This document shows positions 1 through 9,239 of a stretch of DNA of 64,000 bases, one piece after another. Origin of the DNA: Ralstonia mannitolilytica (GTDB lineage Bacteria > Pseudomonadota > Gammaproteobacteria > Burkholderiales > Burkholderiaceae). Below the pieces are notes generated by a model that did no database searches, was not told where the DNA came from, and saw only the letters and a list, made by a program, of their open reading frames with translations. The stretch covers positions 372,001-436,000 of the forward strand of contig NZ_CAJPVG010000002.1 in assembly GCF_905397375.1 (NCBI RefSeq). Reading direction: 5' to 3'. Both the position numbers and the translations under genes were made by a program. Within the stretch, counting starts at the first letter, position 1. Every line of letters begins with the position of its first letter.

Positions 1-1
1 C

Positions 2-583
2 ACCAGCAACGTCTATTTCGCCATGAAGCACGGCATGACGCCGCTGGGCACGATGGCGCACGAATACCTGCAGGCCTGCCAGGCGCTCGGCCCGCGGCTG
101 CGCGATTCCCAGACGTTCGCTCTGGAAACGTGGGCCAAGGAATACCGCGGCGATCTCGGTATCGCCCTGTCGGACACCTACGGCTTTGACGCCTTCCTGC
201 GCGATTTCGACATGTTCTTCTGCAAGCTCTTCGGCGGCGTGCGGCATGACTCGGGCGACCCGTTCGAATGGGGCGAACGCATGCTCCAGCACTACGAAGG
301 CATGCGCACCGACCCGAAATCCAAGGCGCTGATCTTTTCCGACAGCCTTGACATGCCGAAGGTCATCGGCCTGTACGAGCGCTTCCGGGGCCGCTGCAAG
401 CTCGCGTTCGGCGTGGGGACGAACCTCACCAACGACCTCGGGTACACGCCGCTGCAGATCGTCATCAAGATGGTCCGCTGCAATGGCCAGCCCGTGGCCA
501 AGCTGTCGGACGCACCCGAGAAGACGATGTGCGACGACCCGGCCTATCTGACCTATCTGAAACAGGTCTTCGGCGTGCAATAA
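2..583 (+). CDS. pncB: Nicotinate phosphoribosyltransferase, C-terminal part (gene cut by window start)
   Basis: The last 193 residues of the NAD-salvage enzyme that joins nicotinate to PRPP, giving nicotinate mononucleotide with ATP hydrolysis. The frame is open at the window's first bases, so the 5' half lies outside; the ATG at 23 is internal. Family blocks visible are GTMAHEY near residue 15 of the fragment (probably carrying the phosphorylated histidine of the enterobacterial enzymes), FFCKLFGGVRHDSGDP in the middle, and GVGTNLTNDLG near the end. No terminator is obvious before the next gene 89 bases downstream. Confidence 0.93.
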   Translation, partial: TSNVYFAMKHGMTPLGTMAHEYLQACQALGPRLRDSQTFALETWAKEYRGDLGIALSDTYGFDAFLRDFDMFFCKLFGGVRHDSGDPFEWGERMLQHYEGMRTDPKSKALIFSDSLDMPKVIGLYERFRGRCKLAFGVGTNLTNDLGYTPLQIVIKMVRCNGQPVAKLSDAPEKTMCDDPAYLTYLKQVFGVQ

Positions 584-672
584 GGCTCACGCGGGCGCCG
601 AATAAGTTTCAATGGAGCGGCCGGGTGGGCGCGCGCACGGCTCGTATAATCGACCGATCTTTCGGAGCCGCC

Positions 673-1392
673 ATGGATACACGACCGGACACCCCAGCCG
701 ACCCGCTCGACACGAGTCGCGCCCGCGACGCCATCTTCGCGCGCATCCGCAATGCACAGCATCGTCCCGAGCAGCCGACGCAGGGCGAGCGCGACGCCGT
801 GGCGGATTATCTGGCGCGCCATCCGGCCGGTCCGCGCCCGCCGATGCCCGACAACCTTGCCGGCCACTTTGCCGGGCAGGCGACGAAGATGGCCTCCACG
901 CTGGACACAGTTGCCACGCTGGCCGATGTGCCGGCTGCGGCGGCGCGCTATCTGTCCGGTCTGGGGCTGGCGCCGCGCGCCGTGGCCTGGACGACGCTGC
1001 AGTCGCTCGACTGGGCCGCGGCAGGCATTGCGGTCGAGTTCCGTCCGCCCATCCGCGAGCCGCAAGCCGATCAGGCGCACGGCGACCTTGTCGGCATCAC
1101 GGGCTGCTTCTGCGCGATTGCCGAGACGGGCTCGCTGATGCTGCTATCGGGGCCGGAGAACGTCGCCTCCACGGCGCTGCTGCCCGAGACGCATATCGCC
1201 GTGGTTCCGCAGTCGCGCATCGTCGCCACGCTGGAAGACGCCTATGCGCTGATGCGCGCAGAGCGGGGCGAGCTGCCGCGCGCCACCAACGTCATCAGCG
1301 GGCCGTCGCGCACGGGTGATATCGAGCAGACGATCGTGCTGGGCGCACATGGCCCGTATCGCGTGCATGTGATCGTTGTGTCGGGCGCCTGA
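673..1392 (+). CDS. LUD domain protein, LutC/YkgG family
   Basis: A 239-residue protein with the LUD fold found in LutC, a component of the LutABC L-lactate oxidation system. The family signature GCFCAIAETGSLML lies near residue 145, in a cofactor- or anion-binding loop. The ATG at 673 was chosen because the longer upstream reading overlaps pncB and shows no family similarity. No LutA or LutB partner lies beside it, so a lactate role is inferred from family only. It could be a stand-alone LUD protein serving a partner elsewhere. Confidence 0.85.
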   Translation: MDTRPDTPADPLDTSRARDAIFARIRNAQHRPEQPTQGERDAVADYLARHPAGPRPPMPDNLAGHFAGQATKMASTLDTVATLADVPAAAARYLSGLGLAPRAVAWTTLQSLDWAAAGIAVEFRPPIREPQADQAHGDLVGITGCFCAIAETGSLMLLSGPENVASTALLPETHIAVVPQSRIVATLEDAYALMRAERGELPRATNVISGPSRTGDIEQTIVLGAHGPYRVHVIVVSGA

Positions 1393-1551
1393 CATTCGCG
1401 TCGGCCTGCTGGGCCTTGTTCGCGGGGGCCTGCCGTTTCCTCAAACCTGGATGGACGTTTGCGGGGCGGCAGGCCCCAGGCGTTTACACTGGCGTCTTTG
1501 CTTGTTCGGCGCGTGGCCTCGCAGCGCGCCAGTGCTTAGGAGAACGCCTAC

Positions 1552-2961
1552 GTGAAACGCCTCTGGCCCCTTGTCTTCCTGTTTGTATGTGGCCTGGCGC
1601 GTGCAGCCGATGTCAACGGTGCGCAGCTGTCCTTGGCATGGGGCATGCCGTTCGCCGGCATTCTGCTGTCGATCGCCATCGCCCCGCTGCTGGCGCCCAG
1701 GCTGTGGCACGACCACTACGGCAAGATCGCAGCCGCCTGGGCCGTGCTGTTTCTTGTGCCGTTCGGGATGGCGTTTGGCGGGGAAGCCGCTGTCGCATCT
1801 GTCGTGCATGCCGCGCTGGCCGAGTACATCCCGTTCATCGCGTTGATTGCCGCGCTGTACGTGGTGGCAGGAGGCATCTGCATTCGGGGCAACCTGCACG
1901 GTACGCCCAAGCTCAACACGGGGCTGCTCGCGCTCGGCACGGGGCTTGCCAGCATCATGGGAACGACGGGCGCAGCCATGCTGCTGATCCGTCCGCTGCT
2001 GCGCGCAAACGATGCGCGCCGCCATCGCACCCATGTCGTCGTGTTCTTCATCTTCCTGGTGGCCAACGCCGGCGGGGCGCTGACGCCGCTGGGCGACCCG
2101 CCGCTTTTCCTCGGCTTCCTGCAGGGCGTCGACTTCTTCTGGACGACCCAGCATCTCTGGCGCCAGACCTTGATGATGTGGCTGCTGTTGCTGGCCATCT
2201 TCTTTGTGCTCGACAGCTACTTCTACCGTGCCGGCAAGGAGGAGCTGCCCGGCATCACCGACCCGACACCCGACGACGCGGGCCCCCTGCGCTTCGAGGG
2301 CAAGGTCAATTTCGTCCTGTTGGCCGGCATCCTGGCACTCGTGCTGATGAGCGGCCTGTGGAAGCCCGGCATCGCCTTCCACGTCATGGGCACCGAGGTG
2401 CTGCTGCAGAACGCGGTGCGCGACATCGGCCTGGTGGTGGTCGCGCTGCTGTCGCTGGGACTCACGCCCGCCGGGGCACGCGCCGGCAACGAGTTCAACT
2501 GGGAGCCCATTCTGGAGGTCGGCAAGCTGTTCGCCGGCATCTTCATCACCATCGGGCCCGTCATTGCCATGCTCAAGGCAGGTGTGGACGGCCCGTTCGC
2601 GGGCATTGTGCGCATGGTCAACGACGGTGCGGGGCAGCCCAACAACGCGATGTACTTCTGGGCCACGGGCCTGCTGTCGTCGTTCCTGGACAATGCGCCG
2701 ACGTATCTCGTGTTCTTCAACACTGCCGGCGGAGATGCGCAGATGCTGATGAGCGAGGGCGCGGCCACCTTGGCGGCCATTTCAGCGGCCGCCGTGTTCA
2801 TGGGGGCCAACACCTACATCGGGAATGCCCCCAACCTGATGGTCAAGGCGATTGCCGAAAGCCGGGGGCTGCAGATGCCGAGCTTCTTTGGCTACATGCT
2901 GTGGTCGGTGGGCATCCTGGTACCGATCTTCGTCTTGATGACCTTCCTCTTCTTCCGCTAA
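1552..2961 (+). CDS. Putative Na+/H+ antiporter, NhaD/ArsB-type ion transporter superfamily
   Basis: A 469-residue inner-membrane protein with about 11-12 hydrophobic segments. The first is signal-like and ends in ARAAD near residue 20. Two re-entrant-type motifs support the IT-superfamily assignment: NAGGALTPLGDPPLFLG near residue 180 and SFLDNAPTYLVFF near residue 385, the latter with the Asp-Asn pair typical of NhaD-like exchangers. The GTG start at 1552 follows a good ribosome site (TAGGAGAAC). Substrate and coupling ion are inferred; an organic-acid or anion permease is the alternative. Confidence 0.82.
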   Translation: MKRLWPLVFLFVCGLARAADVNGAQLSLAWGMPFAGILLSIAIAPLLAPRLWHDHYGKIAAAWAVLFLVPFGMAFGGEAAVASVVHAALAEYIPFIALIAALYVVAGGICIRGNLHGTPKLNTGLLALGTGLASIMGTTGAAMLLIRPLLRANDARRHRTHVVVFFIFLVANAGGALTPLGDPPLFLGFLQGVDFFWTTQHLWRQTLMMWLLLLAIFFVLDSYFYRAGKEELPGITDPTPDDAGPLRFEGKVNFVLLAGILALVLMSGLWKPGIAFHVMGTEVLLQNAVRDIGLVVVALLSLGLTPAGARAGNEFNWEPILEVGKLFAGIFITIGPVIAMLKAGVDGPFAGIVRMVNDGAGQPNNAMYFWATGLLSSFLDNAPTYLVFFNTAGGDAQMLMSEGAATLAAISAAAVFMGANTYIGNAPNLMVKAIAESRGLQMPSFFGYMLWSVGILVPIFVLMTFLFFR

Positions 2962-2980
2962 CCGAACGGGGTTGCAACCA

Positions 2981-3985
2981 ATGAAACCTGGAATCCTCGT
3001 GACGCGTGCGCTGTTTCCGGAAGTGCTGGAGCGGCTGCGCGAAGTTTTCGACGTGGTCGACAACCAGGCCGATGCGGTGTTTCCGCCCGAAGCGCTGGCC
3101 GAGCGCCTGCAGGGCCGGGTCGGGCTGCTCGCCAACGCGGCCGACACCATCGACGCCGATCTCATCACCCGCGTGCCGACACTGCGCGCCGTCGCCAACA
3201 TGGCGGTCGGCTACAACAACCTGGACCTGCCGGCGATGACGCGTGCGGGCATCCTTGCCACGAACACGCCCGACATCCTGACCGAGACGACGGCCGATTT
3301 CGGGTGGGCTCTGCTGATGGCCGCTGCACGCCGTGTGTCGGAGTCCGAGCGCTGGCTGCGTGCGGGGCGCTGGAAGCGCTGGACGTACGACATGTTCCTC
3401 GGCGCCGAAGTGCATGGCACCACGCTGGGCATCCTGGGCATGGGCCGCATCGGCCAGGCGCTGGCGCGTCGGGCGAGCGGCTTTTCGATGCGCGTGCTCT
3501 ACCACAACCGCAGCCGCCTCGCGCCCGAGATCGAACAGCAGACGCGCGCGACCTACGTCAGCAAGGAAGCGCTGCTCCGGCAGGCCGACCATCTCGTGCT
3601 CGTGCTGCCGTATTCGCCGGAAAGCCACCACGCGATCGGCGCGGCCGAGCTGGCGCAGATGAAGCCGAGCGCGACGCTGGTGAACCTCGCGCGTGGCGGC
3701 ATCGTCGATGATGCGGCGCTGGCGCAGGCACTGGCCGAGAAGCGCATCTTCGCAGCGGGCCTCGACGTATACGAGGGAGAGCCGAAGGTGCATCCGGCGC
3801 TGCTGGAGGCCGAGCATGTCGCGCTCACGCCGCATATCGCCAGTGCCACGCATGGCACGCGCCTGGGCATGGCGAACCTCGCGGCGGACAACCTGATCGC
3901 GGCGCTCGGCTTTGGGCCGCACGCCGGGCAGCCGCCCAACCTTTTGAACCCGGATGCGCTGGCCGTGCGGCGCACCTCTGCCTGA
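2981..3985 (+). CDS. D-2-hydroxyacid dehydrogenase (glyoxylate/hydroxypyruvate or 2-ketogluconate reductase type)
   Basis: A 334-residue NAD(P)-dependent dehydrogenase of the D-isomer family. The Rossmann motif GMGRIGQALARR is near residue 153. The catalytic set is visible as Arg in NLARGGIVDD, Glu in YEGEPKVHP and His in TPHIASATHGT. The resemblance is to GhrB/TkrA-like reductases of glyoxylate, hydroxypyruvate or 2-ketogluconate, but the substrate cannot be fixed from sequence. The ATG at 2981 is preferred to an in-frame TTG nine bases upstream. It starts 19 bases after the antiporter stop, so the two are probably co-transcribed. Confidence 0.88.
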   Translation: MKPGILVTRALFPEVLERLREVFDVVDNQADAVFPPEALAERLQGRVGLLANAADTIDADLITRVPTLRAVANMAVGYNNLDLPAMTRAGILATNTPDILTETTADFGWALLMAAARRVSESERWLRAGRWKRWTYDMFLGAEVHGTTLGILGMGRIGQALARRASGFSMRVLYHNRSRLAPEIEQQTRATYVSKEALLRQADHLVLVLPYSPESHHAIGAAELAQMKPSATLVNLARGGIVDDAALAQALAEKRIFAAGLDVYEGEPKVHPALLEAEHVALTPHIASATHGTRLGMANLAADNLIAALGFGPHAGQPPNLLNPDALAVRRTSA

Positions 3986-3997
3986 TCGAACGCCCGT

Positions 3998-5470
3998 ATG
4001 GATTGGATGGCTCTTCTGACCTTGCTTGGCGTGGCCGTGGTGGCCGTGCTGTGTGTGCTGATCTGGCGCGGTGTGTCACGCCCGGCAACGCATGATGTGT
4101 CGCCGATGTTCAATGCGCTGCGCGAAGAGCTGGCGCGTGGCAACGAGCGCATTGAACGCGAATTGCGCGGCGAGATCGGCGAGACCGCGCGCATCGGACG
4201 CAGCGACGTGACCCAGCAGCTCGGGCAGTTCCAGCAGGTGCTGGCCACGCAGCTGACCAGCGTCGCCACGCTGCAGAACAACCAGATCGACACGTTCGCC
4301 CAGCAGCTCACGAAGCTGACCGAGACGAATACTCAGCAGCTCGAAGCCGTGCGCCAGAGCCTGCAGCAGCAGGCCCAGCAGGCCCGCGAAGAGCAGGGCA
4401 ACGCGCTGCGCCGGTTTGGCGACACGATGCAGCAGCAGCTCGCCCAGCTGGCCGAAGGCAACGAGCGCCGCCTGTCGGAGGTGCGGGCCACGCTCGAGCA
4501 GAAGCTCAAGGACATCGAGGCCAACAACGCGATCAAGCTCGACGAGATGCGCCGCACCGTGGACGAGAAGCTGCATGCCACGCTCGAACAGCGCCTGGGC
4601 GAATCGTTCAAGCTGGTGTCGGACCGGCTCGAACAGGTGCACCGCGGCCTGGGCGAAATGCAGGCACTGGCCCAGGGCGTGGGCGACCTGAAGAAGGTGC
4701 TGACCAACGTGAAGACGCGCGGCACGTGGGGCGAAGTCCAGCTCGAGATGCTGCTCGAGCAGATGCTCACGCCCGAGCAGTACGACAAGAACGTCGAGAC
4801 CGTGCGTGGTACCGGCGCCCGCGTCGAATTTGCGATCCGCCTGCCTGGCAAGACCGATGCCGACCGCGACGCCACCGTCTGGCTGCCTATTGACGCCAAG
4901 TTTCCGAAGGAGCAGTACGAGCGCCTGGTCGACGCACAGGAACGCGCCGACGCGGAAGCCGCCGCGGCTGCCAGCCGCGAACTCGAGGTGGCGGTCCGCA
5001 AGGAAGCGCAAACCATCCACGAGAAGTACATCGCGCCGCCCGCCACCACCGACTTTGCGATCCTCTTCCTGCCGACTGAGGGCCTGTATGCCGAGGTGTT
5101 GCGCCGCCCGGGCCTGACGGACGCATTGCAGCGCACATTCCGCGTGACGGTGGCAGGGCCGACCACGCTGACCGCCATCCTGAACAGCCTGCAGATGGGG
5201 TTCCGTACGCTGGCGCTGGAAAAGCGCTCCAGCGAGGTGTGGCAGGTCCTCGGCGCGGTCAAGAGCGAATTCGGCAAGTTCGGTGACGTGCTGGCCGCGA
5301 CCAAGAAAACGCTCGAGCGCGCCGTCAGCAACATCGAGCAAGCCGAAGTGCGTACGCGCCAGATGAACCGCAAGCTCAAGGCAGTGGAAGCGTTGCCGAG
5401 CGACTCGGCGCAGAACGTACTGGGCCTGGGAACCGCGTCGCCGGTCGACGACGAAACCGAAGCGGAGTAA
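3998..5470 (+). CDS. rmuC: DNA recombination protein RmuC
   Basis: A 490-residue protein with one N-terminal membrane helix (about residues 4-24), a long Gln/Glu/Arg-rich coiled coil (about 40-230) and the RmuC core. Core blocks include TRGTWGEVQLEMLLEQ and DAKFPKEQYERL. RmuC restricts recombination at inverted repeats in E. coli; the core is nuclease-like and membrane-tethered. The start is 13 bases after the dehydrogenase stop. A perfect hairpin directly downstream ends the transcript. Confidence 0.93.
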   Translation: MDWMALLTLLGVAVVAVLCVLIWRGVSRPATHDVSPMFNALREELARGNERIERELRGEIGETARIGRSDVTQQLGQFQQVLATQLTSVATLQNNQIDTFAQQLTKLTETNTQQLEAVRQSLQQQAQQAREEQGNALRRFGDTMQQQLAQLAEGNERRLSEVRATLEQKLKDIEANNAIKLDEMRRTVDEKLHATLEQRLGESFKLVSDRLEQVHRGLGEMQALAQGVGDLKKVLTNVKTRGTWGEVQLEMLLEQMLTPEQYDKNVETVRGTGARVEFAIRLPGKTDADRDATVWLPIDAKFPKEQYERLVDAQERADAEAAAAASRELEVAVRKEAQTIHEKYIAPPATTDFAILFLPTEGLYAEVLRRPGLTDALQRTFRVTVAGPTTLTAILNSLQMGFRTLALEKRSSEVWQVLGAVKSEFGKFGDVLAATKKTLERAVSNIEQAEVRTRQMNRKLKAVEALPSDSAQNVLGLGTASPVDDETEAE

Positions 5471-5488
5471 CGCGCGTCAGCAAAAGCA

Positions 5489-5512
5489 AAGGGGCGGAAA
5501 TTTCCGCCCCTT
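5489..5512 (+). terminator. Perfect inverted repeat terminator after rmuC
   Basis: AAGGGGCGGAAA is followed immediately by its exact complement, giving a 12-pair palindrome (shorter once the loop forms) with a T-rich right flank. It lies between rmuC and the convergent small membrane gene whose stop is at 5536, so it probably works in both directions. Confidence 0.75.
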
Positions 5513-5535
5513 CTTGTCTGGCCAGACACCTGGGA

Positions 5536-5814
5536 TCAGGCTTCTTCGGGCACGTCGCGCAGCACGATTTCGATACCGCCGAAACGCGCCGCCACCCAGT
5601 TGTAGGCGCGGCAGGCGAGCCACAGGGCACCGAAGCCGACGAGCGCATTCAAGATCAGGCCGCTGAGCACAACGACCGTCGGCAGTTCACCGTAGCGCAC
5701 GAAGCCGACGAAGAAGAACAGCCCCACGACCGGCAGCGAAAAACACAGATACACCAGCACCAGCGCGCGCGCGGTGTGGGCCGGGTGAAGGTAGGCAATC
5801 TCCTTGGTCATCAT
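5536..5814 (-). CDS. Small two-helix membrane protein of unknown function
   Basis: A 92-residue protein starting with a double Met (MMTKEIAYLHP). It has two hydrophobic helices, about residues 15-37 and 45-68 (VVVLSGLILNALVGFGALWL), and a short soluble tail. I do not recognise a named family. Longer upstream readings run through a low-similarity stretch, so the MM start was chosen. It follows moeA on the same strand at 154 bases, so transcription from the molybdopterin operon is possible but unproven. Confidence 0.6.
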   Translation of the reverse strand: MMTKEIAYLHPAHTARALVLVYLCFSLPVVGLFFFVGFVRYGELPTVVVLSGLILNALVGFGALWLACRAYNWVAARFGGIEIVLRDVPEEA

Positions 5815-5968
5815 GGCATTACTCAAGCTCAGGCAAATCCGAACAATCAAACTGGCGCAAAGTGTAGCGAATCGACCGATGCGCCGATACCCGCGCCCTG
5901 TGGGTGACGCAAAAAACCGACAGCATGCCGCATTGCCTGCGGCGCAAGGGTCGTTGCGGCCACGCCGC

Positions 5969-7249
5969 TCAGACCAGGCCGTCGAAGAGCAGCACCTGCA
6001 CGGCGTCGCCGGCGTTGACCTGGCCCTGATCATGACCAAGCACGACAAAGCAGTTGGCTTCGCTCATGGAGCGCAGCACGCCAGAACCTTGCTGCCCGGT
6101 CAGGCGAACTTCGAGCTGGCCTCGATCGTTCAGGGCGGCGATCGCGCGCTGATATTCCGTGCGGCCGGGGCGCTTGCGGATGGGCGCCGCGCTGATCGCC
6201 GGTACCAGCGGCGCGCCGGGCTCGTTGGCGCCCATCATGCGCAGCAGGGCGCCGCGCACGAAGTGATAGAACGTCACCATCACCGCCACCGGATTGCCGG
6301 GCAGGCCGAACAGAAAGGCGCTGTGGCCATTTGACGTGATCCGGCCGAATGCCATCGGCCGGCCGGGGCGCATGGCGATCTTCCAGAACGTCACGTCGCC
6401 GAGCTTGGCCATCATCTGCTTGGTGAAGTCGGCCTCGCCGACCGAGACGCCGCCGGAGGTGATGATCGCGTCGGCGTTTTCCGCGGCCGTGCGAAACGCG
6501 GCTTCCAGGGCGGCCGGGTCGTCGCGCACGACGCCCATGTCAAGGAGCTCCACGCCCAGGCGCGAGAGCATGCCGTGCAGCGTGTACCGGTTCGAGTCGT
6601 ACACGCAGCCAGCATCGAGCGGTTCACCAATGGAACGCAGCTCGTCGCCGGTCGAGAAGAACGCCACGCGCAGCTTCCGGCGGACTGGCACCTCGGCAAT
6701 GCCGAGCGAGGCGAGCAGGCCGAGGTCGGCCGGGCGGAGGATCCGGCCCGCGGACAATGCCGCGCTTCCCTTGGCGAGGTCTTCGCCGCGCAGGCGGCGG
6801 TTGTCGCCCACGCGCACGGCGTCGCGCGCAAAGCGGACGGTGTCGGCATCGCCTTGCGTGAATTCCTGCGGGATGACCGTGTCGCAGCCGCTGGGCATGA
6901 CGGCGCCGGTCATGACGCGCACCGCTTCACCGGCGCCGGGCGTTCCGTCGAACGCAATGCCTGCGTACGCGGTGCCGATCACGCGCAACGCAACGTCGCC
7001 GTCGCCGCGCGCCAGTTCGGCGCCGGCAAAGGCGAAACCGTCCATGGCGGAGTTGTCGTGCGCGGGCACGTCGATGGTCGACAGCACGTCTTGGGCAAGC
7101 ACACGATCGAGGGCGCTGCGGATCGGCACGCGCGCCACGCCGCCCACGGGATGCACGAAGTCGCGCATGATGGCTTGCGCCTGCGCCACGGGCAGCGCGT
7201 TCGGGTCGTAGTCGGAGAGGCAGGAAACGACGGAGGCAAGAGTGGTCAT
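5969..7249 (-). CDS. moeA: Molybdopterin molybdenumtransferase
   Basis: A 426-residue enzyme inserting molybdate into adenylylated molybdopterin. The N-terminal region has the PAHDNSAMDGFAF block (about residues 60-72). The central MoCF domain carries TSGGVSVGEADF near residue 265 and GLPGNPVAVMVTF near residue 312, and a C-terminal barrel-like domain follows. It is third in the minus-strand run moaA-mobA-moeA, starting 42 bases after mobA. A weak GCCGCA/TGCGGC hairpin with a downstream T6 run lies at 5913-5943 and may terminate it. Confidence 0.95.
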   Translation of the reverse strand: MTTLASVVSCLSDYDPNALPVAQAQAIMRDFVHPVGGVARVPIRSALDRVLAQDVLSTIDVPAHDNSAMDGFAFAGAELARGDGDVALRVIGTAYAGIAFDGTPGAGEAVRVMTGAVMPSGCDTVIPQEFTQGDADTVRFARDAVRVGDNRRLRGEDLAKGSAALSAGRILRPADLGLLASLGIAEVPVRRKLRVAFFSTGDELRSIGEPLDAGCVYDSNRYTLHGMLSRLGVELLDMGVVRDDPAALEAAFRTAAENADAIITSGGVSVGEADFTKQMMAKLGDVTFWKIAMRPGRPMAFGRITSNGHSAFLFGLPGNPVAVMVTFYHFVRGALLRMMGANEPGAPLVPAISAAPIRKRPGRTEYQRAIAALNDRGQLEVRLTGQQGSGVLRSMSEANCFVVLGHDQGQVNAGDAVQVLLFDGLV

Positions 7250-7291
7250 GACGTCGGTGAAGATCGATGGCCGTCAGGCGGTAGGGGCGTG

Positions 7292-7906
7292 CTACCGGCG
7301 CCCGGCCAGGTGATGCAGTTCTTCCAGCGTATTGATGTTGGCGAAGGCGGACGCGTCGTCGAACGGCACTTCCACCGTCGCGTGCCGCGCCGCCCAGCTT
7401 TCGATCTTGCGGCCGCCGCCTTGCAGATAGGCGATCAGGTCGTCGGCGAGCAGCGTATCGATGAGGCAGAAGACGGGCTGGACCTGGCGGCGCGGCTCGC
7501 CTTGCGCGTCGGGCTCCGTCGTGACCGGCATGGCGATGCGCGCGTCGTTGGCTTCGATGGCCTCCGACAGCCTCGCCGCCAGATCGGTCGGCACGAACGG
7601 CGAATCGCACGGCGCGGTGAGCAGGTAGCGCGTCTGACACTGCTCCAGCCCGGCCAGGATGCCCGCCAGCGGGCCGGCAAAGTCCGGCACCGAATCCACC
7701 ACCACCGGGACACCGAACGACTCGTACGCAGCCAGGTTGCGGTTAGCATTGATGAGCACGTGGTCCACTTGCGGCGACAGGCGCAGCAGCGTGTGCATCG
7801 CCATCGGGGCGCCACGAAACGTCTGCAGCCCCTTGTCGACGCCGCCCATGCGGCTGCCCCGGCCGCCGGCGAGGACCAGGCCGGTGATGTCGGAAGTCGG
7901 AATCAT
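7292..7906 (-). CDS. mobA: Molybdenum cofactor guanylyltransferase
   Basis: A 204-residue nucleotidyltransferase that attaches GMP to the Mo cofactor, for bis-MGD enzymes. The nucleotide loop LVLAGGRGSRMGGVDKGL lies near residues 10-27, and the metal-binding APCDSPFVP block is near residue 100. The ATG at 7906 gives the family's usual length; the open frame upstream overlaps moaA. The gene starts 19 bases after the moaA stop, in the same operon. Confidence 0.93.
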   Translation of the reverse strand: MIPTSDITGLVLAGGRGSRMGGVDKGLQTFRGAPMAMHTLLRLSPQVDHVLINANRNLAAYESFGVPVVVDSVPDFAGPLAGILAGLEQCQTRYLLTAPCDSPFVPTDLAARLSEAIEANDARIAMPVTTEPDAQGEPRRQVQPVFCLIDTLLADDLIAYLQGGGRKIESWAARHATVEVPFDDASAFANINTLEELHHLAGRR

Positions 7907-7925
7907 GTGTTGGATGCGGGCGGGC

Positions 7926-9056
7926 TCAGCCGCCGATATAGGACATTTCGATGCGTCGCCCGGCCGGCTGGGCTTGGCCACTCGCGCGCAGTTCGGAATA
8001 GCGGTCGGCGCGGCCTTGCCAGATGCCGCGAATGGCGTTGGAGAGTTCGAGGTCGCTGGCCCCGCCCCGCAGCAGCGCACGCAAGTCGAAGCCTTCGGTC
8101 GCGAACAGGCACAGGTACAGCTTGCCCTCGGTGGACAGGCGCGCGCGTGTGCAATCGTGACAGAACGCCTGCGTTACGCTGGAGATCACGCCGATCTCGC
8201 CCGCGCCATCGGCGTAGCGCCACCGCTCGGCCGTCTCGCCGCTGTAGTTGGCCGACAGCGGTTCCAGGGCAAACTCCGCTGACAGGCGCTGGATCACCTC
8301 GGCCGACGGCACGACGTAGCGCATGTCCCAGTGGTTGGTCGTGCCCACATCCATGTACTCGATAAAACGCAGGACGACGCCGCTTGCGCGGAAGTGGCGC
8401 GCCATCGGCACGATCTGGTCATCGTTGTCGCCTTTCTTGACGACCATGTTGACCTTGATCGGCGCCAGGCCGACCCGCTGCGCGACTTCGATGCCGTGCA
8501 GCACCTCGCCGACGGCAAAGTCCACGTCGTTCATGCGGCGGAACGTCGCGTCATCGATGCCGTCGAGGCTGACCGTCACGCGCGTGAGGCCAGCGTCTTT
8601 GAGGGACTGCGCCTTGCGCGCGAGCAGGGCGCCGTTGGTGGTGAGCGTCAGGTCGAGCGGCTTGCCTTCCGCGGTGGTCAGGCGGGCCAGCATCTCGACC
8701 AGGCGCTCGATGTTCTTGCGCAGCAGCGGCTCGCCGCCGGTAAGGCGAATCTTTTCGACGCCGTGCTCGATGAACAGCCGCGCCATGCGCTCGATCTCTT
8801 CGAACGACAGCAGCTCGGAATGCCGCAAGAAGCGGTAGTCCTTGTCGAACACGTCTTTCGGCATGCAGTACACGCAGCGGAAATTGCAGCGGTCTGTCAC
8901 CGAAATGCGCAGGTCGTGCAAGCGGCGGCCGCGCGTATCCGCCAGCCAGCCCTGCGCCGGGACGAGCACGTCCGGCACCGAAGGCACCGTGGCCCGGTGG
9001 TGCTGGCCATCACGGATATCGCGCAGATCGTAGAGGGGAATGACGGTTTCGGTCAT
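7926..9056 (-). CDS. moaA: GTP 3',8-cyclase (radical SAM)
   Basis: A 376-residue radical SAM enzyme making the first intermediate of molybdopterin from GTP. The SAM cluster cysteines are C57, C61 and C64 in DRCNFRCVYC. The second cluster region near the end has FCHDCTRARLS and a later Cys in LYLCLF. The protein ends in the conserved Gly-Gly (SYIGG) needed for GTP cyclisation. It is the first gene of the cofactor operon. MoaC, MoaD and MoaE are not in this window. Confidence 0.95.
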   Translation of the reverse strand: MTETVIPLYDLRDIRDGQHHRATVPSVPDVLVPAQGWLADTRGRRLHDLRISVTDRCNFRCVYCMPKDVFDKDYRFLRHSELLSFEEIERMARLFIEHGVEKIRLTGGEPLLRKNIERLVEMLARLTTAEGKPLDLTLTTNGALLARKAQSLKDAGLTRVTVSLDGIDDATFRRMNDVDFAVGEVLHGIEVAQRVGLAPIKVNMVVKKGDNDDQIVPMARHFRASGVVLRFIEYMDVGTTNHWDMRYVVPSAEVIQRLSAEFALEPLSANYSGETAERWRYADGAGEIGVISSVTQAFCHDCTRARLSTEGKLYLCLFATEGFDLRALLRGGASDLELSNAIRGIWQGRADRYSELRASGQAQPAGRRIEMSYIGG

Positions 9057-9174
9057 GGTGCGGTGCAGTGCGTCAATCCACCGAAGCGGATTGCGCCCGA
9101 TACAGCTTCGAGTGTAGCGCAGCCCCTGTTTCGCGCGGGGGAGTACAGATGCCCCCGCACGCGCAGCACACAGG

Positions 9175-9197
9175 AAAAAGGGCGGCCGAAGCCGCCC
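9175..9197 (-). terminator. Intrinsic terminator of rne
   Basis: On the minus strand GGGCGGC-TTCG-GCCGCCC forms a seven-pair stem with a stable UUCG tetraloop, followed by five T residues. It begins 43 bases after the rne stop codon. Confidence 0.88.
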
Positions 9198-9239
9198 CAG
9201 GGTCATGCGCCGGCGGCAACCGCCGGAAACATCACCTGC

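Noticed and set aside
1416..2984. 522-codon frame overlapping the antiporter in another frame
   Set aside because: Cys/Arg/His-rich translation without structure; the antiporter frame has helices and family motifs.
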